64,000 nt of DNA from Thiothrix litoralis (GCF_017901135.1 NZ_CP072801.1:4120501-4184500), one strand, 5' to 3'. Numbered from the stretch's first letter, positions 28,219 through 36,975 are shown. Numbers and translations are program-made. The notes: generated from the letters alone by a model not told the origin.

Positions 28219-28854
28219 ATGGATATTGCATCACTACGTAACGATTACACACAAGCTGGCCTGAGCCGTCATACACTAGACCCTGACCCTTACCAACAGT
28301 TCAGTCTGTGGCTGAAGCAGGCGATAGACGGTCAAGTACTGGAACCAACCGCCATGCAAATTGCCACCGTATCAGCGGCAGGCAAACCCACTTTACGCAC
28401 CGTATTACTGAAATCCTTTGATGCCAACGGCTTTGTATTTTTCACCAATTACCATAGCCAGAAAGCGCAGCAAATGGCTGAAAACCCTCAGGTTGCCCTG
28501 TTGCTGTTCTGGAAGGAACTGGAGCGTCAGGTGGAGATTACCGGGCGTGCGGAAAAAATCCCGACACTGGAATCCTTGCGCTACTTCACCAGCCGTCCGC
28601 GTGGCAGCCAGTTGGGAGCGTGGGTTTCTGCGCAGAGTTCCATCATTACCTCCCGCAAGTTGCTGGAAATCAAGCTGGATGAAATGAAGCGTAAATTCAG
28701 TGCCGGTGAAATTCCCTTACCCGATTTCTGGGGGGGCTACCGCATCGTGCCGGATAGCATCGAGTTCTGGCAAGGCCGCTCCAGCCGCTTGCATGACCGT
28801 TTTGAATACCGCCGCAATGGGGAAGGCTGGGATATTGAGAGGTTAGCACCATGA
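28219..28854 (+). CDS. pdxH: Pyridoxamine 5'-phosphate oxidase
   Basis: A 211-residue FMN enzyme that makes pyridoxal 5'-phosphate from the pyridoxine or pyridoxamine form. It has TLRTVLLKSFDANGFVFFTNYHSQKA (FMN site), ELERQVEITGRAEKI and the C-terminal signature PDSIEFWQGRSSRLHDRFEYRR. The start MDIASLRNDY at 28219 gives the usual length. It overlaps the following methyltransferase gene by four bases (ATGA). Confidence 0.96.
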   Translation: MDIASLRNDYTQAGLSRHTLDPDPYQQFSLWLKQAIDGQVLEPTAMQIATVSAAGKPTLRTVLLKSFDANGFVFFTNYHSQKAQQMAENPQVALLLFWKELERQVEITGRAEKIPTLESLRYFTSRPRGSQLGAWVSAQSSIITSRKLLEIKLDEMKRKFSAGEIPLPDFWGGYRIVPDSIEFWQGRSSRLHDRFEYRRNGEGWDIERLAP

Positions 28855-29315
28855 ATGCGTTGCAATTGAAGATTCCACCACCGGTTTACCTGCTGGCCTT
28901 TGTGGGCATGATGTGGGCAGCCGATCAATGGTTGCCGCTGCTTGAGCTGATTGCTTCGCCGTGGAACCGGCTGGGCTTGGTGCTGATCGCTGCTGCGGTG
29001 CTGATGGATTTCTGGTCGTTGGGTTTGTTTTTTCGGGCGCATACCACGTTTAACCCGATCCACCCCGAACGTACCCAAGCCCTTGTCACGCAAGGCCCGT
29101 ACCGTTATACCCGTAACCCGATGTACGTGGGTATGTTGATTATCCTGCTCGGCTGGGGTATCTGGCTGGGCAGTCTCAGCCCGTTTTTGCTAGTACCGCT
29201 GTTCGTGTGGGTGCTGACCCTGCAACAAATCATGCCCGAGGAAAAAATTCTGGAACAAACCTTTGGTGACGCGTATCTTGAGTACAAAACGCGGGTTTCC
29301 CGCTGGTTGTGGTGA
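28851..29315 (+). CDS. Isoprenylcysteine methyltransferase-like membrane protein
   Basis: A 154-residue protein with about four membrane spans and the ICMT/PEMT signature GPYRYTRNPMYVGMLIILLGWGIWLGS followed by EEKILEQTFGDAYLEYKTRVSRWLW. These residues form the S-adenosylmethionine-binding and active-site end of this family. The natural substrate in bacteria is usually unknown. It is translationally coupled to pdxH (ATGA). Confidence 0.88.
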   Translation: MNALQLKIPPPVYLLAFVGMMWAADQWLPLLELIASPWNRLGLVLIAAAVLMDFWSLGLFFRAHTTFNPIHPERTQALVTQGPYRYTRNPMYVGMLIILLGWGIWLGSLSPFLLVPLFVWVLTLQQIMPEEKILEQTFGDAYLEYKTRVSRWLW

Positions 29316-29324
29316 GGAAGGTTC

Positions 29325-30152
29325 ATGTTAGCAAGAGCGACTCTGTTGGCGGCGAGTGTGCTGCTGGTATCAGGCTGTAAACTGGAACTGCCGATTCTGG
29401 GTGGAAACAGTATCAGCGGGCCATTGAAACTGGAAACGGTAGAATTTCAGCGTGCCGGTGGGCCGCAATGCCCCGGTGCGCCGGAGACAACCCCGGAAAA
29501 TATCCGTTGTGCCAATTTGCAGTTGACCTATCCCAAGGTGTTGGCGGCGGGGAATCCTCAGGCTGCGGCAAAAATTAACCAGTTTATTCAGGAGCAAGTG
29601 CTGGAATACAGTGATGCCGAAGGCAAACCCCCCGCCACGCCGGAGGAGTTTGCCAGCATGTTTGCCAGTGCTTACAACGAAGTGCCGGATGCAATGGGCT
29701 TGTGGGAAATGGAGCGCAAGGTTGAGGTCAGTTTTGCATCCGACCACTTGGCTACCCTGAATTTCAGTGAATCCGGCTATACCGGCGGGGCGCACCCCTT
29801 TAGCGGGCAACGTTATTTTGTCCTCGATCTGGACAGTGGTAAGCAACTGACCCTGAATGAATTGCTAGCGGCAGGTTATGAAACAGAGCTGAATAAAGTG
29901 GGTGAACAGGCTTTCCGTAAGGCGCGTGGCTTGTCTGCCTCCACCAGTTTGGATGGGGCTGGCTTCTGGTTTGCCAATAATATTTTCAAGGTAAACACCA
30001 ACTTCGGCGTGTTGGGAAATGGCCTAGTGTTTAATTTCAACCCTTATGAAGTGGCCCCTTACGCGATGGGGCCGACTGATTTCACCGTGGCTTACGGGGA
30101 TATTCAGGGTCTGATTCCTGACACCAGCCCCTTGGCAACGGTGGCGAAATGA
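29325..30152 (+). CDS. DUF3298 domain lipoprotein
   Basis: A 275-residue lipoprotein with lipobox VSGC near residue 18. After a domain with YPKVLAAGNPQAAAKINQFIQEQV it carries the DUF3298 (RsiV/PdaC-like) region. That region includes FSESGYTGGAHPFSGQRYFVLDLDSGKQLTLNELL and FNPYEVAPYAMGPTDFTVAYGDIQGLI. Such domains bind or sense wall components in some bacteria; the role here is not known. It follows the methyltransferase gene by nine bases and is probably in the same operon. Confidence 0.85.
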   Translation: MLARATLLAASVLLVSGCKLELPILGGNSISGPLKLETVEFQRAGGPQCPGAPETTPENIRCANLQLTYPKVLAAGNPQAAAKINQFIQEQVLEYSDAEGKPPATPEEFASMFASAYNEVPDAMGLWEMERKVEVSFASDHLATLNFSESGYTGGAHPFSGQRYFVLDLDSGKQLTLNELLAAGYETELNKVGEQAFRKARGLSASTSLDGAGFWFANNIFKVNTNFGVLGNGLVFNFNPYEVAPYAMGPTDFTVAYGDIQGLIPDTSPLATVAK

Positions 30153-30161
30153 GCTTGGCTG

Positions 30162-30848
30162 ATGATTGAATACCTGCGTGACCCGGAGCGCATTCACCAG
30201 CAAAATGATGCGTTGCTGCGAGAACTGTTGGTGCTGGATGCTTTTACAGAGGAACAGCAACAGGTCGTTATCCAGATGGTACTGGCTTATGGCGACCCGT
30301 CGTTGGTGGAATCCATCCGCTTCAGTGAGCGGGCGTTAGCGGTGGCTCACAAGGCGATTAAGCTGCGTAATAACCTGCTGTATGACGTGGAACTGGTCAA
30401 TCAGGCGTTGAGCAAACGCTTGCTTTATCAGGAACCGTTCGGCTTTCTGGGCAAGGCATCGGTGATCTCCCAAGCGAAAAGCAGTAAACAGACCCGTGCG
30501 ATGACGGGGGTTGATTGCTGGAAACGCTACATGGCGGGGGGGATCGTGCTGATTGGGCAATCGGGCACGGCCTTGTTCCGCTTGCTGGAAATCCTCAAGG
30601 ACGGCGCACCACCCCCCGCCTTGGTGATTGCCTCCGCCCGTGGCTTTGTGAATGCCGAGGCTGCCAAACAAATGCTCTGGAAACAGCACGAAGATTTGGG
30701 GGTGGAATGCATCGTGGTCGAAGGCACGCGCGGCGGCGGGGTATTGGCCGCAGCAGCACTGAATAGCCTGTTGACAATGCAGCAGCAGAAATCGCCACCC
30801 TTGATCAGGTTGCGCGGCAAACCCCGTCCTTCAGGTCGGGGAGGATAG
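30162..30848 (+). CDS. CbiC/CobH-like protein lacking the catalytic His
   Basis: About 216 genuine residues resembling precorrin-8X methylmutase, which moves the C11 methyl group to C12 in cobalamin synthesis. Matches include YLRDPERIHQQ, SIRFSERALAVA, GGIVLIGQSGTALFRLLEIL, PALVIASARGFVNAEAAKQML and EGTRGGGVLAAAALNSLL. The catalytic His found in the family motif VHAC/IHAC is replaced: here VLAYGD, with Leu41. The last codons (RGKPRPSGRGG) lie inside the TnpB element left end, so the original C-terminus was replaced. No other cobalamin genes are nearby, so a non-enzymatic or altered role is possible. Confidence 0.8.
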   Translation: MIEYLRDPERIHQQNDALLRELLVLDAFTEEQQQVVIQMVLAYGDPSLVESIRFSERALAVAHKAIKLRNNLLYDVELVNQALSKRLLYQEPFGFLGKASVISQAKSSKQTRAMTGVDCWKRYMAGGIVLIGQSGTALFRLLEILKDGAPPPALVIASARGFVNAEAAKQMLWKQHEDLGVECIVVEGTRGGGVLAAAALNSLLTMQQQKSPPLIRLRGKPRPSGRGG

Positions 30849-30882
30849 CGCGGGTGGCGAAGCCGCCCTATGTTCGGAGTGT

Positions 30883-30993
30883 TTAGTGTGGTGTCTGCTG
30901 CTGCCCAATGTATTGGCGAATGAGAGAAATAGGTGCACCGCCACAGCTACCCGCAAAATAACTGGGCGACCATAAAGCGTCGTTGTCATTAAC
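30883..30993 (-). pseudogene. IS200-type TnpA, C-terminal remnant
   Basis: Thirty-six codons on the minus strand reading ALWSPSYFAGSCGGAP then IRQYIGQQQTPH-stop. This is the typical end of IS200/IS605 HUH transposases. The frame is closed by TGA at 30994-30996 and the rest of the gene, including the HUH and catalytic Tyr region, is absent. It is divergent from tnpB, as in complete IS605-type elements, so this copy descends from an autonomous element. Confidence 0.85.
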
Positions 30994-31026
30994 TCATAGA
31001 CCAAACTACACGGCGTAAACTACAAT

Positions 31027-32253
31027 ATGAGGATGCAACGACTCCAAGCCTTCAAATACGAACTCATGCCCAATAGTGAAACACAGCGTCAACTACGCCG
31101 TTTTGCTGGGTCATGCCGCTTCGTTTACAACAAGGCATTAGCGTTGCAGCAAGCCAACCATGGAGCGGGCGAAAAATTCATCGGTTACGTGGCAATGGCA
31201 AAACACCTGACGGCATGGCGCAATGGGGAAGAAACGCCGTGGCTGAAAGATGCCCCGGTTCACCCCCTGCAACACGCCCTCAAAGACCTCGATAAAGCCT
31301 ACCAAAACTTCTTTGCGAAACGTGCTGATTTCCCCCGCTTCAAGCGTAAAGGCAGCGGTGACAGCTTCCGTTATCCTGACCCCAAACAAATCAAGCTCGA
31401 CCCAGGCAATAGCCGAATTTTTCTGCCAAAACTCGGCTGGATACGCTACCGCAACAGCCGCGATGTGCTGGGAGAACTGCGCAATGTCACGGTTTCCAGC
31501 AAGGGCAGCCAATGGTTTGTCAGCATCCAAACTCAGCGGGAAGTGGAAAAAATTGCATCTCAAGCCACGACAGCCATCGGCATCGACCTGGGTATAGCCC
31601 GTTTTGCCACGTTCTCCGACGGTACGTACCTCGAACCGCGCAACAGCTTCAAAACCAAAGCCGCCAAACTCGCCAAATACCAACGGCGCATGGCGCACAA
31701 ACAAAAGTTCAGCAACAACTGGAAAAAAGCACAAGCCAACGTTCAAAAAATTCACATGCAAATCGCCAATGCCCGCCGCGATTTCCTGCACAAGGCGACG
31801 ACCACGCTCAGCCAAAACCACGCGCTCGTGTTCATCGAAGATTTGCAGGTCGGTAATATGTCGAAGTCAGCGGCAGGCACAGCAGAAAACCCCGGCAAGA
31901 ACGTTGCCCAGAAGTCTGGCTTAAACAAAGCCATTCTCGATCAAGGTTGGGGAGAATTTCGACGGCAACTCGACTACAAGATGGCATGGAAAGGCGGGAT
32001 GTTGTTTGCCGTGCCGCCGCATTATACCAGTCAAGAATGCCCAGAATGCCATCATGTGTCGGCAGATAACCGCCAGACGCAAGCCAAGTTTGTGTGCGTG
32101 AAATGCCACTATGAAAATCATGCCGATCATGTCGGCGCGATCAATATCAAAGAGCGGGGATACCGCTTGTTAGCCTGTGGAGATGCGGCCTTAAGCCGCT
32201 CTGTGAAGCAGGAACCCGCCGAAGTCAGTCAGCTATCTAGCGGAATGCAGTAG
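31027..32253 (+). CDS. tnpB: TnpB RNA-guided nuclease, IS605 family
   Basis: A 408-residue TnpB clearly different from copy 1 in sequence although the element ends match. RuvC residues are Asp187 (GIDLGIARF), Glu271 (FIEDLQVGNM) and Asp367 in HADHVGAINIKERG, where the more usual Arg-Asp is His-Val around the Asp. Zinc ribbon cysteines 338, 341, 357 and 360 are present. It ends in a tail of about 30 residues after the RuvC core. ATG at 31027 or 31033 are both possible. Confidence 0.94.
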   Translation: MRMQRLQAFKYELMPNSETQRQLRRFAGSCRFVYNKALALQQANHGAGEKFIGYVAMAKHLTAWRNGEETPWLKDAPVHPLQHALKDLDKAYQNFFAKRADFPRFKRKGSGDSFRYPDPKQIKLDPGNSRIFLPKLGWIRYRNSRDVLGELRNVTVSSKGSQWFVSIQTQREVEKIASQATTAIGIDLGIARFATFSDGTYLEPRNSFKTKAAKLAKYQRRMAHKQKFSNNWKKAQANVQKIHMQIANARRDFLHKATTTLSQNHALVFIEDLQVGNMSKSAAGTAENPGKNVAQKSGLNKAILDQGWGEFRRQLDYKMAWKGGMLFAVPPHYTSQECPECHHVSADNRQTQAKFVCVKCHYENHADHVGAINIKERGYRLLACGDAALSRSVKQEPAEVSQLSSGMQ

Positions 32254-32303
32254 GAATCCCCTTCCTTCAGGGAGGGGAGGATGTCAATGATCCCCTGTGA
32301 GCG

Positions 32304-34535
32304 TTACCATTTTTCCAGATTGGCATACCCCAGCACCAGCCATTTCACCCCGGCACTTTTGAAGTTTACCTGTACCCGCGAATGGACACCTGCACCCTCT
32401 GAATCGGTAATGACGCCATCCCCAAACTTGGCGTGACGCACTCGCTGCCCGACACGATAACCCGTTTCGTTGAAATGGGTGGTGCGGGTTACCGGTTTGG
32501 GGGCGGGCGCTGAGGGGCGGTAATGACCACCACCGCTAAAGCCGGTGCTGTAGGTTTTGACCTTGGGACGCACTTCTTCCACCAGTTCCTCCGGCAGTTC
32601 GCGCAGGAAGCGGGACGGCGGGTTGAATTGCGTGCGCCCGTGCAACTGGCGCTGCTCGGCGTAAGTCATCACCAGTTCTTTTTCGGCGCGGGTAATACCG
32701 ACGTAGCAGAGGCGGCGCTCTTCTTCCAGCCGTGCCGGGTCATCGGCGGACATCAGGTGCGGGAACAAGCCTTCTTCCAGTCCAGTCAGGAAAACCAGCG
32801 GGAATTCCAAGCCTTTGGCGGAATGCAGGGTCATCATTTGCACGCAATCTTCGCCCGCTTCGCCTTGGCCTTCACCGGCTTCTAATGCTGCGTGTGACAG
32901 GAAGGCGGAAAGCTCGTCCATTTCTGGTGGGTCTTCTTGACCTTCGCTCAGGGGGCGGTTGAGGGTGTTCAAATCGAAGCCTTGCGCGGCGGTGATCAGT
33001 TCGCTGAGGTTGTCGACCCGTGTTTGGCCTGCTTCGCCTTTTTCCTTGGCGAGGAAATGCGGTTTTAGCGTGGCAAGGTCGATGACGATTTCAACTTGTT
33101 CCCTGAGGGGCAGGCTGTTGATGTCGCTTGCCATGCGCTGGATGAGTTGGACGAAACCTGACACGCTATTGGCGGCACGCGGGGTAAATTCACCAATATC
33201 AGCGACTTGCTGGGCGGCTTCCCACAGGGAAACATTCATGGCACGGGCGTGGCTGCGCAGGATGTCGATGGTGCGTTCGCCGATGCCGCGTGGCGGGTGG
33301 TTGACGATGCGTTCAAACGACGCGTCATCCTGATGGTTGGCGGTGAGGCGTAAATAGGCCAGCGCATCCTTGATTTCAGCCCGCTCGAAGAAGCGTAAGC
33401 CGCCGTACACCCGGTAGGGAATGCGGTTTTCGTTGAAGGTGCTTTCAAACACGCGCGACTGGGCATTGGAGCGGTACAGAATGGCTATATCGCGACGCAT
33501 TCCGCCCTGTTCCTGCCATTTTTGGATGCGCCCGGCGATGAAACGCGCTTCGTCGATTTCGTTGAAGGCGGCGTACAGGTGCAGGCGTTCGCCATCCTTG
33601 CCGTCCGTCCAGAGTTTTTTGCCCAAGCGCCCACGGTTATTGTCGATCAGGGCGTTGGCGGCTTTGAGGATATTGGCGGTGGAACGGTAATTCTGTTCGA
33701 GGCGGATGGTTTCGCAGCGTGGGAAATGTTTGGTGAAATTGCGGATATTTTCGATCTTCGCACCACGCCAGCCGTAAATCGACTGGTCGTCATCGCCGAC
33801 GGCGAATACCGGGTTTTCATCGCCTGCCAACAGGCGCAGCCAAGCGTATTGCAGGGCATTGGTATCCTGAAATTCGTCGACCAGAATGTGGCGGAAACGC
33901 TTGCGGTAATGCAGTTGCAATTCCGGGTTGTCACGCAGCAGTTCCAGCGAGCGTAGCAGCAATTCGGCGAAATCGACCACGCCATTGCGCTGGCAGTTTT
34001 CTTCGTAGACCGTGTAAATGCGTACCAGTTGGCGCTGATTGAAATCGCCTTTGTCTTCGATATGGTGCGGGCGTGAACCTTCATCCTTGCGAGCATTGAT
34101 GAAGCTGGCAACCTGACGCGGCGGGAAGCGGGTTTCATCCAGTTCCAGCGCCTTGAGGATGCGTTTGACCATGCGCAACTGGTCTTCGGAATCGAGTATC
34201 TGGAAGGTTTGGGGGAGTTTTGCTTGCTGCCAGTGCAGGCGCAGCAGACGGTGCGACAGACCGTGGAACGTGCCGACCCACATGCCGCCGCTGGGTACTT
34301 GCAGCAAGTCTTGGATGCGCCCGCGCATTTCGTTGGCGGCTTTATTGGTGAAGGTCACGGCGAGGATGCTGAGCGGTGAAACATTTTCGACTTCAATCAG
34401 CCAAGCGATGCGGTGTACCAGCACGCGGGTCTTGCCACTGCCCGCACCCGCCAGTACCAGAATGGGGACGGGGGGCGCAGAAACGGCTTCGCGTTGCTGG
34501 GTGTTTAGGGGGTTGAGCAGCGGTGATATATCCAT
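32304..34535 (-). CDS. uvrD: DNA helicase II UvrD
   Basis: A 743-residue superfamily 1A helicase acting in nucleotide excision and mismatch repair. Motifs are in order: I LAGAGSGKTRVLVHRIAWL, II VDEFQDTNALQYAWL, III GDDDQSIYGWRGA, IV LEQNYRST, V MTLHSAKGLEFPLVFLTGLEEGLFP and VI RLCYVGITRAEKEL. The C-terminus has the Tudor-like GYRVGQRVRHAKFGDGVITDSEG and VQVNFKSAGVKWLVLGYANLEKW, characteristic of UvrD rather than Rep. The toxin gene precedes it by three bases on the same strand. Confidence 0.96.
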   Translation of the reverse strand: MDISPLLNPLNTQQREAVSAPPVPILVLAGAGSGKTRVLVHRIAWLIEVENVSPLSILAVTFTNKAANEMRGRIQDLLQVPSGGMWVGTFHGLSHRLLRLHWQQAKLPQTFQILDSEDQLRMVKRILKALELDETRFPPRQVASFINARKDEGSRPHHIEDKGDFNQRQLVRIYTVYEENCQRNGVVDFAELLLRSLELLRDNPELQLHYRKRFRHILVDEFQDTNALQYAWLRLLAGDENPVFAVGDDDQSIYGWRGAKIENIRNFTKHFPRCETIRLEQNYRSTANILKAANALIDNNRGRLGKKLWTDGKDGERLHLYAAFNEIDEARFIAGRIQKWQEQGGMRRDIAILYRSNAQSRVFESTFNENRIPYRVYGGLRFFERAEIKDALAYLRLTANHQDDASFERIVNHPPRGIGERTIDILRSHARAMNVSLWEAAQQVADIGEFTPRAANSVSGFVQLIQRMASDINSLPLREQVEIVIDLATLKPHFLAKEKGEAGQTRVDNLSELITAAQGFDLNTLNRPLSEGQEDPPEMDELSAFLSHAALEAGEGQGEAGEDCVQMMTLHSAKGLEFPLVFLTGLEEGLFPHLMSADDPARLEEERRLCYVGITRAEKELVMTYAEQRQLHGRTQFNPPSRFLRELPEELVEEVRPKVKTYSTGFSGGGHYRPSAPAPKPVTRTTHFNETGYRVGQRVRHAKFGDGVITDSEGAGVHSRVQVNFKSAGVKWLVLGYANLEKW

Positions 34536-34538
34536 TAT

Positions 34539-34892
34539 TTACAGTATTTTCCTTTCGATCAGGAGTTGGACGCCTGCAATGACTTCCTGCATCCGCTCGA
34601 CTGATACTTTACCAATCTTTTCAGTCAGGTCATGTTTGTTGAGGGTGTAGATTTGGGAAACATTCACCACACTGGCTTTCGACAGATTGGCTTCGCCCTT
34701 ATTCAGCAATACATTGCCGGGTGATTGTGCGCGTTTCAGGTTGGATGTCAGGGAACAAACGACAACGGTGTTGATCATGCTGGCATTAAATACATCATTT
34801 TGCAGCACAATATGGGGGTGTCGATAGCCTGGTTCTGATCCGCTCGGTTCCCCTAGGTCGACCCAGTAAATCTCCCCTTGTTTGATTACCAT
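34539..34892 (-). CDS. mazF: MazF/PemK-type endoribonuclease toxin
   Basis: A 117-residue toxin with the PemK/MazF fold: KQGEIYWVDLGEPSGSEPGYRHPHIVLQND at the start, VVVCSLTSNLKRAQSPGNVLL in the middle and SVVNVSQIYTLNKHDL with the conserved Ser/Thr region. Members cut single-stranded RNA at short motifs. It overlaps its antitoxin gene by seven bases and ends three bases before uvrD, so some readthrough into uvrD is possible. Confidence 0.93.
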   Translation of the reverse strand: MVIKQGEIYWVDLGEPSGSEPGYRHPHIVLQNDVFNASMINTVVVCSLTSNLKRAQSPGNVLLNKGEANLSKASVVNVSQIYTLNKHDLTEKIGKVSVERMQEVIAGVQLLIERKIL

Positions 34893-35149
34893 GCTTCAGT
34901 CTCAAGATTCTTGAGCTGTTTTTGCTTCATCTGTTGCTGGACTTGTGCCTCTTCAGCATCGGGAGTGTCATTGCCATGAGCGGCGTTGATTTGTGCTAAC
35001 AACTTACGATTTTTGTTTTTTTCGATGAAATCTTCCATTGCCATCACGAACAACTTGCTGCGGGAAATGTGCAGTTCTTGCGCCAGTTGATTGATGGTGT
35101 CGAATAAATCTTGCTGGATGGAAATGGCAGTTTTGATACTGGTGGACAT
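34886..35149 (-). CDS. Ribbon-helix-helix antitoxin
   Basis: An 87-residue protein. Its N-terminal half (TSIKTAISIQQDLFDTINQLAQELHISRSKLFVMAMEDFIE) is a ribbon-helix-helix DNA-binding domain, and its charged C-terminal tail (KQKQLKNLETEAW) would wrap the toxin. It neutralises MazF and should autorepress the operon through the palindrome at 35183-35219. The start at 35149 gives a normal RHH N-terminus; a longer start at 35173 is less likely. Confidence 0.88.
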   Translation of the reverse strand: MSTSIKTAISIQQDLFDTINQLAQELHISRSKLFVMAMEDFIEKNKNRKLLAQINAAHGNDTPDAEEAQVQQQMKQKQLKNLETEAW

Positions 35150-35182
35150 GGTGACACCTGCTAAAAGGGGCAAATTCTGCTG

Positions 35183-35219
35183 ATAGTATTGACGTTGGTT
35201 ATACTGATGTCAATACTAT
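35183..35219. promoter_or_regulatory. Symmetric operator with overlapping divergent promoters
   Basis: A perfect 11-bp inverted repeat ATAGTATTGAC-N15-GTCAATACTAT. Each arm contains a -35 hexamer for one strand and a -10-like AATACT for the other. Plus strand: TTGACG (35189-35194), 17-base spacer, AATACT (35212-35217), leading to yaiI. Minus strand: TTGACA (35213-35208), 17-base spacer, AATACT (35190-35185), leading to the toxin-antitoxin pair. The RHH antitoxin is the obvious ligand. Confidence 0.8.
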
Positions 35220-35247
35220 GGGAAATACTGCTTTCCAAGGAACTGCT

Positions 35248-35706
35248 ATGCAAATCTGGGTTGATGCCGATGCTTGCCCCAATGTGATCAAGGAAATCCT
35301 GTTTCGCGCTGCCGAACGGCTACAAATTCGTACTACTTTGGTGGCAAACCAGCCGTTACGCATTCCACCATCGTTGTACATCAAAACGATTCAAGTACCT
35401 GCCGGATTCGATGTGGCGGATAACCGCATTGTGCAGGATCTGGAGGCAGGCGATTTGGTGATCACTGCGGATATTCCGCTGGCAGCCGAGGTGATCGAAA
35501 AGCAAGGCCATGCGCTGAATCCGCGTGGGCAGTTTTACACCCCGGAAAATATTCGCGAACGGTTGCGCATCCGTAATGCGATGGAAGAAATGCGTAGCAG
35601 CGGCATGGTGACGGGGGGGCCTCCGGCACTGAATCAGAGTGATCGGCAGGCGTTTGCTAACCAGCTTGACCGTTTCCTTACCCGGTATGCGCAAAAGAAG
35701 GCGTAG
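35248..35706 (+). CDS. yaiI: YaiI/YqxD family protein
   Basis: A 152-residue member of UPF0178, related to PIN-like nucleases. It begins [24 protein letters not shown] and has [30 protein letters not shown] and the [14 protein letters not shown] segment. Acidic residues of the PIN-like site (DADAC, TADIP) are kept. Enzyme activity is not established. The start at 35248 follows AAGGA. It is divergent from the toxin-antitoxin pair, and its 3' end overlaps the convergent comF by 29 bases. Confidence 0.93.
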   Translation: MQIWVDADACPNVIKEILFRAAERLQIRTTLVANQPLRIPPSLYIKTIQVPAGFDVADNRIVQDLEAGDLVITADIPLAAEVIEKQGHALNPRGQFYTPENIRERLRIRNAMEEMRSSGMVTGGPPALNQSDRQAFANQLDRFLTRYAQKKA

Positions 35707-36379
35707 TGTCAGCCTCCGCTTTGCTGCGCAAAATGGTACGGGCGCATGACCAGATTTCGACCTGTTCGATGCCGTTGGCAAGCAATAAGGCAGCCAGTTC
35801 GCGAGCCGTTGCCCCGGTGGTGATGACATCATCGAAAATGGCGATGTGCCGATAGGGGGCAGCGGTGTGGAACTGAAACGCCTGTTGCAAGTTGTGTTGA
35901 CGTTGGCTGGAATCGAGTTCGGTTTGTGGCAGGGTGGCTTTGCTGCGGGTAATGGTGCGGGTCAGCAGTGGGATACCCAGTTGTTTTGCCAGCGGGCGAG
36001 CCAGTTCCAGTGCCTGATTGAAACCGCGTTTGTGTAAGCGGGCATTGTGCAAGGGTACGGGCAGGATGGCATCGGGTACTTTCGCTAGTTGCGGCAGGAT
36101 ACCTGTCGCGGTTAATTCACCCAAGGTGGCGAGTTCGCGCAGGTTTTTACCAAACTTGATACTGAGTAACAAGCTGCTGATCGGGGGCTGGTAAGCAAAT
36201 GCGCTTACGCTGGCGGGGCAACCGCCGGGTAGGGGTAAGTTTTGTTCTGGCGGCAACCACGGCAAATCTTCGTGGCAATGGGTGCATAGCGGGTAGCCCA
36301 CGATGCGTGGCAAGCCACAAAAGGCGCAGTTGGGCGTGAGGGTTTGCTGCAAGGCTTGCCAAACGGCGGCGGCTTTCAT
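35678..36379 (-). CDS. comF: ComF family amidophosphoribosyltransferase-like protein
   Basis: A 233-residue protein with an N-terminal zinc finger ([18 protein letters not shown]) and a C-terminal type I phosphoribosyltransferase domain with [18 protein letters not shown]. The central [22 protein letters not shown] is the ComF signature. It is needed for DNA uptake in competent bacteria. The start at 36379 overlaps the rhombosortase stop by four bases (ATGA). Confidence 0.93.
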   Translation of the reverse strand: MKAAAVWQALQQTLTPNCAFCGLPRIVGYPLCTHCHEDLPWLPPEQNLPLPGGCPASVSAFAYQPPISSLLLSIKFGKNLRELATLGELTATGILPQLAKVPDAILPVPLHNARLHKRGFNQALELARPLAKQLGIPLLTRTITRSKATLPQTELDSSQRQHNLQQAFQFHTAAPYRHIAIFDDVITTGATARELAALLLANGIEQVEIWSCARTILRSKAEADTTPSFAHTG

Positions 36380-36975
36380 GGTTTGAGCTGCTTTTGGAAG
36401 AGGGAGGCAATGCCCAACAGAATGCCGCCACTCATGCCGTACAGGTGGGCAGCATAGATAACCGGGGCGTCGATCAGTTCGGCAGACGGGGAAATGCCAC
36501 CTTGCTGCCAGTCCCACAGGGTTTTGCCCCCAATACCCAACAGGATGAGGGCAGCCATCAGCCAGTCTTTCTGGAATAATAGACGGATGCCCGCAAGCAT
36601 GAATAAGCCGTAGAGGATGCTGGAAAAGCCTACATACCAGATGACGCCCGGACTCAGGAGCCACAACCCAAGGCCAACGCAGGTGGCCAGCCAAACGATC
36701 TGCAATAATTGCATGGGTTTGCTGTCGGTTGAGGGGGCGATGAAGACCAGCAGCCAGGTTCCGGCGAGGTTAAGTGCCAGATGCCAATGGTTGGTGTGTA
36801 CCAAGCTGCCCGTCCAAAGACGCCAGATTTCACTGGCTTCGATCAGGTGGCGTTGATAATACAATTGATCATGAAAAAACTGTAATAATGGCAGCAATGC
36901 CGTACCCATAATGGCGATGAAGCAGGTGTTAAGATATTTGCCGGGCAAAGTAGTGGATTCTCTGGTGTGCAACAT
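36376..36975 (-). CDS. rrtA: Rhombosortase (rhomboid-family intramembrane protease)
   Basis: A 199-residue polytopic protein with the rhomboid-like features WRLWTGSLVHTNHWHLALNLAGTWLL, VGFSSILYGLFMLAG (candidate catalytic Ser in GFSS) and AHLYGMSGGILLG (candidate catalytic His). These are as in rhombosortases, which cleave GlyGly-CTERM tails of proteins exported by type II secretion. It is divergent from gspG across 55 bases, which supports this assignment over a generic rhomboid. No GlyGly-CTERM substrate is visible in the window. Confidence 0.82.
   Translation of the reverse strand: MLHTRESTTLPGKYLNTCFIAIMGTALLPLLQFFHDQLYYQRHLIEASEIWRLWTGSLVHTNHWHLALNLAGTWLLVFIAPSTDSKPMQLLQIVWLATCVGLGLWLLSPGVIWYVGFSSILYGLFMLAGIRLLFQKDWLMAALILLGIGGKTLWDWQQGGISPSAELIDAPVIYAAHLYGMSGGILLGIASLFQKQLKP

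Larger units (their letters stand above)
30814..32287 (+). mobile_element. IS200/IS605-group TnpB element (copy 2)
   Basis: Same ends as copy 1: flank TTGC then GCG, left hairpin CCCCG-TCCTTCAGGT-CGGGG (30822-30841), right-end hairpin around CCCCTTCCTTCAGGGAGGGG and terminal TCAA (32284-32287). Between them lie a minus-strand tnpA remnant and an intact tnpB. The insertion sits at the 3' end of the CbiC-like gene and ends 16 bases from the uvrD stop. Confidence 0.88.
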
